Assembly: GCA_903813345.2 (NCBI GenBank)
Contig: CAIIXF020000010.1
Coordinates: 20,349,181 to 20,413,180 of the forward strand
Direction of reading: 5' to 3'
Source: Owenia fusiformis
Taxonomy: Eukaryota > Annelida > Polychaeta > Sabellida > Oweniidae
DNA length: 64,000 nucleotides
Part shown: piece after piece, positions 57,561 through 64,000 of the stretch
Position numbering within the stretch: the stretch's first letter is position 1
How the letters are laid out: every line of letters starts with the position of its first letter
The notes under the pieces: model-generated
Told to the model about the DNA's origin: nothing
The model's input: only the letters and a program-made list of their open reading frames with translations
Database searches by the model: none
Position numbers and translations under genes: made by a program

Positions 57561-58416
57561 CCAATTAACCATTCATAAGGAATCGACTAAATAAAAACAA
57601 ATAACATACTAATAACCCAAATGGGTTGCTCATGAACACAAAATGCAAGGTATAGAGAGTGAACATAGATGTTTTCTCGTTTCTAGGCGTAGCTACGTCG
57701 ACGCAAAAGTACGCACGTGCGTTCTCCCAAATTTTCTAATTGAAAAAATAAGTTTCCCAGATTTCCGCTCTTCGACCCTTGCCTAGATAGTCACCGATGT
57801 TCTAAGGAAGAGAAGAACTAAAATAAGTCCAAAATCTTATTCCAGGTAATCTGCCGGAATCATTTAATTTCAACAGATGATAAACTTCTCAGTATTAGAA
57901 ATAACCTTCATATTGACAATATTAGAAGGCTGTGTTATGTGGCATCCCGTATTCCGCATTCTGTATTCTCGACGAAATGGTATATTTGCATACGAAAGTA
58001 ATGCATTGTATCAAAACATCCTTGATATACCGATATAGAAACAGGAATTTTTAGATATCAAAATAAAAATTTATGTAGAACTTTTCATTTTCACGTATAC
58101 CTGCACCGGAGTCTAACTACGTGCAACGTGCGTACACTGAAAATGGCCTGGCTATGCCTCTGGTTTTTCAGGATTTTCGTCAATTCTAATTAATAATGAA
58201 TATCATCTGAGACCATCGTGTTGGCCTCAGATATCATGTATCCAAATTTAAAAACTGTCTAACATTTTACTCCAAATAAACTTTGAATATGCATTGACGG
58301 ACCCCGATATACAGATCATAACAAATGATCAAAGATCTCAGTCTACTGTATCGGCAGACGATAAAATTATCAAAGTTCTTTTAATCATAATTAATTTGAG
58401 ACTTGTAATTGCTGTA

Positions 58417-59488
58417 TACCAGGTCGTTCAATAAGTTCACGGAAAAATGCTCTCATTTCAAAGATTTTTGATAATTTCTCATGAAATGTTCACACAATGA
58501 ATAAAAAATACTTTCTGATTGAATATTAAAATATCAGCATCTCTTATTTGATTGGTCAAAAATAATGGTTACTATGGTAACTTGACTTTTGGGTAGGCGG
58601 GGCACTTTTTACGTCACATTGATTATTTATTAGAAAAACAAAAGAATAGTAGGCAATTTGTGAGTATACATATCACATGAATTTCCTCTTCTACTTGTAC
58701 ATGATATAACTTAATGTAATAGTTACAACTATTGTCCCATAAGGTTTCAGAAATATTCTCCCGCCTCATGTTTAATGCACAGTCGCTTGCATTTAGCCTA
58801 TTGACGATACAGTGCTCTGAAGCCATCTGGAAAACTTGTTTAAAAGGCAATCTTGACTACAGTCGAAAGTTGTTTCATTGTTCCATAAAGTGCACTTCTT
58901 AGCTGATCCTTCATCCTCGTGAAAACAGCAAAATCAAGGATTATCTCATCTGGAGATTATGTAGCTTGGGGCAGCTTTGCCATCTATTTTGCCAATTAAT
59001 TGTGATGGTTTCCTGCACAATATTAGCAGTGTGATCGGCTGCATTATCCCGATGGAAAAAGTTAGAGTTTGGCTGGATGGTTAAGTTTTAATCAACTTTC
59101 CATAGCATTACTCTTTGTTGATTTTCTAGTCCACTGGTACAGCATTGACTAGCATGATTTCAGAAATGTTCGTGATAACAATGAACATTAATTTTCCCTC
59201 AGAACATTTGTAATATAAATAAGAACAAATAAAAAATAGGGATCCTTCATTTGCACATATTGATAGATATCTGTAATGGTAAATTGTGTGACGTAAAAAG
59301 TGCCCCGCCTACCCAAAAGTCAAATTACCATAGTAACCCTTATTTTTGACCAATCAAATATGAGATGCTGATATTTTAGGAATCGATGAGAAAGTATTTT
59401 TTGCACATTGTGTGAAAATTTTATGGGAAAATATCAAGAATCTTTGAAATGAGAGCATTTTTCCGTGAACTTATTGAACGACCTGGTA
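58417..59488 (-). mobile_element. degenerate mariner-type transposon with long inverted ends
   Basis: The ends are TACCAGGTCGTTCAATAAGT and ACTTATTGAACGACCTGGTA, flanked by TA. The inverted similarity continues for about 190 bp per side (GAGAGCATTTTTCCGTGAAC, TAGTAACC, GGTAGGCGGGGCACTTTTTA). On the minus strand between about 59120 and 58740 a broken transposase is visible: HRDNAADHTANIVQ, then FTRMKDQLRSALYG-like and AFKQVFQMASEHCI-like blocks, with several stops. This is the catalytic-Asp to C-terminal part of a mariner-like transposase. It is inactive. Confidence 0.85.
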
Positions 59489-59514
59489 TATACATATATG
59501 ACAAACTATTTTAA

Positions 59515-59905
59515 TATTGCATATACTCAGGCGTTGTTTCCTAAACTTTGCATTCATGCAAAGGTTTGGAAACATCACCTTTGCGTGTAAGAAGCCGCTA
59601 TTAATGCACTGAGTCTTGGGGTTAAAATTCTTTTCTCACATTGCAATATTTTCTAAAAAATCATCTTAAAGGAACGGATAATAAAGAACACATTTCCAAT
59701 GAAAATTTTTCCAAGGATCAAGTTTGCAAGTCATCTTATCCAATGTGAAAAGTTCTTTCATAACCATGACAGCTGTTTATTTAGTGACCTTGAGTGCGTT
59801 ATTGCTTATTTCATGCACTGCTATCATGTGAAATATTAGTACTGTGTTCGGATTGGCTGGAATCAGACACACCTTGCCGAGCTACAGTGTATGTGTGAAT
59901 ATGGT
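59515..59905. mobile_element. interspersed repeat copy (CTCAGGCGTTGTTTCCTAAA family)
   Basis: Shares CTCAGGCGTTGTTTCCTAAA, CATGCAAAGGTTTGGAAA, TTTCTCACATTGCAATATT-type and GGAATCAGACACACCTTGC blocks with 9360-9835, where the main body is in the opposite orientation relative to the end hairpin. No coding frame. Confidence 0.7.
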
Positions 59906-59968
59906 TTCAAACATAACTGTAACTGTAACATTTTACAGTATGATATTACAAAATCAATGTATTCAATC

Positions 59969-60430
59969 AGGCCTGTCAACTGTCCCGCAATTTGCGTATT
60001 TGTCACGCATTTGCTGAAGAATTTGAAGTCACGCCAGTTATTTTTGCGTGACAGAAAATGTCACGCAAATACGCATTTTACCTGGTAATTGTCAAGCAAA
60101 AATATTTCTGTAGAAAAATTTCTAAAAAAGTTCGTCTTCACAGCAAAAATACGAACGCCGAAAAAAACGTACGCATTTCGTTCGGACTTTTCACGCGAAT
60201 TACGTATATGTCACGCATTCCGTTCGAAATTTTTCGTACCTACCCCCCCCGCGCGAAAAAATTTGAGGTGTTCAAAATTTGGCACTTGAAGATGTAATAA
60301 AATTTAAACCAAGGTGTTCAAAATTTGGATCAGGGTGTTCAGATTTGGACCAAGGTGTTCACATTTTGAGGGGAGGTGTTCAACATTTCCAAGTCACTCA
60401 TGTTAGGTGTTCCCAAGTTGACAGGCCTGA
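59969..60430. mobile_element. TIR element, about 460 bp (CAGGCCTGTCAACT ends)
   Basis: Left end CAGGCCTGTCAACTGTCCCG, right end AGTTGACAGGCCTG. The interior has repeated TCACGCA/TGCGTGA motifs on the left and GGTGTTCA repeats on the right. Frames across it are low-complexity and not credible genes. Confidence 0.75.
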
Positions 60431-62328
60431 ATCATGCCATCATAACATAACATACATAGGACTATACATGTAGCAAGGCATAACTGTAGGAAAATGACTA
60501 ATGACTAATGAATATCATTAATATTTCCCTGACATATACTACTGTGTGATAACAGTACACTAACTTTTTACTACAGGGTGGGCCAAAAAACCACCCCTAG
60601 CCAATATTCCTGATAAATATCTATTTCTTAACAAACACACCAACAATGATATATCGTATTCCAAGATACACTCCACTTACCTTTTGGAACGACTTTAGAT
60701 TGTTTACTTTTATTACGTTTCATTTTCCAGAATACTTTACGAAAGAGATTTGACACGTTCGCTCCTCTAAAGTGTAGAACTTTGTAAATTATATAATTTG
60801 AATCTTTAATTCTTAAAGTCACAGCGGACAAAACATTTCAACATTTTTATAGAAAAAATTAAAAAATACCCAATACATCAAGATCTCATTAAAACCGTCG
60901 GAGTTATGCTGAAACATATTATGTAATTAATATCGTGTCACTATATTGTACCATTAAAAAGAAATAAATGAAATGGTACATTTTGGAGTATGATACTCAG
61001 GCCCCGTTTTCAATAGCTTTTACTCTTAGCGTTTTTGGACTTCAAGCAGAGATTAAAGTTACTCGCAAATGATATATCCATTGCATGGAGTAGGTAATTT
61101 TCTTTGATATAGCGAAACATATGAGTAAAAAAATAAATTGTGTGGATTTCCTAGTGTTTCTATCCAAAATAGCATGCTCCGTCACAGCGGACAAATTTTT
61201 CGATACCAGCCTGTGATCTAGAGGTATAACCAATCATGTGACATGGGGGTCAAAAAACACCTTCTCAATTTTCATCGATTTTGCGTACAATTCATTGTGT
61301 CACAGGGGTAAACATGTTCCATATTTTAATTCTTTAACTTATATTTTTTATTTTGTGACCATCATATTCAATATTTCTTTGCATCCCATCTTCAATTTTT
61401 TTCGTATTTTCCCATACTAGTATCTTTACTGGCAGAATCATAATTGGAAAATATTGGAAATCATTGTTCAGAACAATTTTATAATATAAAATAAACACTG
61501 ACATATAAATATGTCATCACCATAAGTACTACTGTATTTAAAGAACTGATTTTCAAAATCATCTACAGATTCTCGGAAGTTCAAAAACCGGCCGGACGTC
61601 AGATTTGAGATTTGACCTTCCCAATGTTCATAAAGGTCAAAGAGGTTTTTTTCAGACCATTTTTCAAAATTATCTACACGATTTTAGAAGCTCAAATCTG
61701 ACTTTAGATTTGAGGTTTGACCTTCAATGACCCTGTAAAGTAAAAAAGGTCAATGAGGTATTTTTCAAATTGACCATTTCTTACAAATGATTAGATTATA
61801 GGGTCAATCTATTATGAAGGAGACTATTTTCGAGCTTATACTGATGCACATTTTGGGTCAACTCCTGTAGTTGCCATCCGGACAAACGAGGCAGGAAACA
61901 AAAGTATAGCATAGTCAATATTGTTACACGAAAAGCTTCTCGAACAAATACAGGCATTTATAATTATATGCTCAGGTCAGAGTGATATATCTAGGCTTAT
62001 GCAAGAAGTATTAATATATCAAGCCCTGTCATATTATCAATTATTGTTGAACAAATGCAAATATTTAGACGGCCACAATAAAATGAATTTGATTTACATT
62101 GCAATTGATTCTCGTCTGTACGTCATGTTCACGGTAGGATATACGCCCCGCACTTTACTGAAGTACCACCTTGCTTATTTCCGATAGTATTGAATGTTGA
62201 CAATTGATAATTATTGACATGTTTGAAATAATTATAAAAAACACATTATGTAATGCATAAAAAGGTGTATAATTAAGGCTTTGAGAAATTTGAAGATCTA
62301 GTCTCTATTTGAAACTGAATTTCCACCT
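60431..62328. other. non-coding sequence, no gene seen
   Basis: Contains CAGGGTGGGCCAAAAAA at about 60577, also found as CAGGGTGGGCTAAAAAA at 25601, probably an end motif of another TIR family. GTCACAGCGGACAAA occurs twice (60824 and 61183). At 61560-61790 are tandem GGTCAAA/CAGATTTGAG blocks related to 34440-34620. A plus-strand frame at 61921-62187 (88 codons) is not recognised and has no support. Confidence 0.5.
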
Positions 62329-63103
62329 TCACGGCGCGGTATCCAAATTGCGTGCACACCATGCACGCAGTTTGAAACACTGCGCGCATATTTAAAAATG
62401 GCAGATGGGGAGGACACGATTCTCGTGTAAGGATGAAAAGTACTGGAAATACAAGGTTAGTTTTGTTTATCAGACAGTAAGGCTTATCATTATGCGGAGA
62501 CTAACTTACTTTACAAGCACACACTACCCAACCTCGATCGCACATGCTGGCTTTCAACCAGGTCGCTTTTGAGTATATCGACTGCTTAGTCAAAAGGTTA
62601 ATACGTTTGGTGCTCGGAGTGAGTCAATATTGTTATTCGGTGAACTGAGAATTATCGAACAAATCAGTGTGTAAAGTTAAATAAAATCCCTGGGTGACCT
62701 TACGATGCCACCGGGAGTCGTAAGATAATCGTGCGATGACCGTACGGGACACGGCCGGGTAGGTACCGATAAGTGTGTTGAGACACATCGGCAACTTTTA
62801 TCTCCGCGATAAAACTCTGCCGGCGCCCGGGCGATGTCTAAAAATCGGCCAATGGTGCTCGATCATCGCCCGGCGCCCGTACGATGCCCGGGCTCGCCGG
62901 CCGATTTTGAACAAAATACTCATCGACCGGGTGCCGTAGTGAAAATCGGAGCCTATGTCACCAAGGCATTAAAATGACGTTTGAAAACACAGACTCCAAT
63001 TTGTATGGTATGATCATATGATGTAATGTTTATGCGCGCAGTTTGTTAGTGTTTCAAACTGCGTGCATATAGTATTCACGCAGAGTGGATACCGCGCCGT
63101 GAA
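62329..63103. mobile_element. TIR element with perfect 18-bp ends and GC-rich core
   Basis: Left end TTCACGGCGCGGTATCCA and right end TGGATACCGCGCCGTGAA are perfect inverted repeats. Subterminal CACGCAGTTTGAAACACTG and TAGTGTTTCAAACTGCGTGC add a second inverted pair. The core at about 62690-62975 is itself a GC-rich element with CCGGCGCCCGGGCGAT and ATCATCGCCCGGCGCCCG, so one element is probably nested in another. Confidence 0.85.
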
Positions 63104-63164
63104 ATTAAAAGAAGAAATATTTATGTGTATGATTCTAAGAGTTCATTATGTTTTATTTAAAGCC

Positions 63165-63590
63165 GACTAATGCTCCGATCCATCGGCCGGCGCCCGGCCG
63201 ATTGAGTGTTTTGTTCAATATTGTATTCAATTTTGAACAAAATACTCAATCGGCCGGGCACCGTAATGGTAATCGGAGCAAATGTGACCAAGGCATTAGG
63301 AAGCAACACAATACATGTTTATAATTGTTTTTGAAGAATGGACACTTGGCAAGCTATCAAAAATTAAATCTGTGTGGCTCGTTTTTTGGTGTTGCTCACT
63401 GTTTAGTATAAAAGGCGCGATCCCGGAATAATACTCAAGGGTACACAGGTTTGATGTCACATTTGCTCCGATTTTTACCACGGCGCCCGGCTGATTGAGT
63501 ATTTTGTTCAAAATTGAATACATTATTGAACAAAACACTCAATCGGCCGGGCGCCGGCCAATGGATCGGGGCAAACGTGACCCAGGCATA
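63165..63590. mobile_element. inverted pair of GC-rich palindromic repeats
   Basis: Copy 1 (about 63170-63298): GCTCCGATCCATCGGCCGGC to CGGGCACCGTAATGG, with GATTGAGTGTTTTGTTCAA arms. Copy 2 (about 63450-63590) is nearly its reverse complement (TTTGCTCCGATTTTTACCAC to CGGCCAATGGATCGG). Each copy is a hairpin by itself. Related sequence forms the core at 62690-62975. Confidence 0.8.
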
Positions 63591-63607
63591 AAAACCTCTG
63601 CCTGTTT

Positions 63608-63728
63608 ATCACTGTTCCACAACAAGTTACTTTGACGGAACGTCAAAGTAACAAGATGGCTCAACTTCCGGTGTTCACGATTTTTGTTTTCTCGATTTAG
63701 CCAAAGTAACTTGTTATGGAACAGTGTT
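63608..63728. mobile_element. short MITE of about 120 bp
   Basis: Arms CACTGTTCCACAACAAGTTA followed by CTTTG, and CAAAG followed by TAACTTGTTATGGAACAGTG. Inverted repeats of about 25 bp with one mismatch around a short core. The core also contains a small palindrome (TTTGACGGAACGTCAAA). Confidence 0.85.
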
Positions 63729-64000
63729 TATATAGCAATAGCATAGTATAGCTCGTCACGCATTTATAAAAGGGAGATTTTCTTTTGACAAATCAATTTC
63801 ACATTTCATGGGTGAAGTTTCGGATCTTTTTGTGTATGATAGAAAAATTGACATCTTAATTTATCCATCACGTATTAGCACACAGCATGACTTATGAAAT
63901 GTCCTACAAATGAAGCAAAGCAGTTTAGATGAATGCAAAGATTTATATTGACTGGTGTACATGTATCCTTTGGATAATTCACTCTCCCGATGTTGACAGG

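Noticed and set aside
61921-62187. 88-codon plus-strand frame near the right end
   Set aside because: No recognised motif, no conserved-looking blocks, surrounded by repeats and with no splice or promoter support.

Overview
This is nuclear DNA from an AT-rich invertebrate animal. Genes are split by GT-AG introns, introns reach 28 kb, and the non-coding sequence is crowded with inverted-repeat DNA elements, minisatellites and decayed transposons. The phylum cannot be fixed from the sequence. A lophotrochozoan (for example a mollusc) or an ambulacrarian or other invertebrate deuterostome would fit. No rRNA, complete tRNA or CRISPR array was seen.

The backbone of the window is one minus-strand gene, a DMXL1/DMXL2 (rabconnectin-3 alpha, yeast Rav1-like) orthologue. 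Its start codon is at 55733 and 27 phase-consistent coding exons run leftward to 6920. Together they give 2099 codons, roughly the first two thirds of a protein that is about 3000 residues in vertebrates. They include the N-terminal WD40 part, the Rav1p_C region and the acidic FDWG-type linker. The C-terminal WD40 part was not found and probably lies left of the window. A single-exon class A GPCR (4438-5418, minus) sits between the last visible DMXL exon and the left edge.

The most unusual part is the 28.2-kb DMXL intron at 15175-43346. On the opposite (plus) strand it holds five tandem multi-exon genes for secreted cysteine-rich proteins, here called A to E (17.7-19.4, 22.9-28.0, 31.5-33.9, 35.6-37.7 and 39.5-42.3 kb). 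All share a signal peptide, a 7-Cys module, a 9-Cys module and a two-exon C-terminal domain I do not recognise (consensus core NVTY-x-C-x-F plus GTSP and KGEF). Gene B has gained a galactose-binding-like domain and a second 7-Cys exon. Gene E has gained a WxxW (mucin/CILP-type) domain. Both insertions are at phase-1 introns. Decayed fragments of further copies lie between B and C.

The remaining space holds many TIR elements, including a hAT-type one with an 8-bp duplication, a TA-targeting one proved by an empty paralogous site, a degenerate mariner and a foldback-like element with mirrored 16-bp arrays. Two DMXL exon ends, including their splice donors, have been amplified into tandem arrays. 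The 55.7-64 kb end, upstream of DMXL, has no recognised host gene and is filled by mobile-element remnants, among them a non-LTR reverse transcriptase tail and GC-rich palindromic elements.
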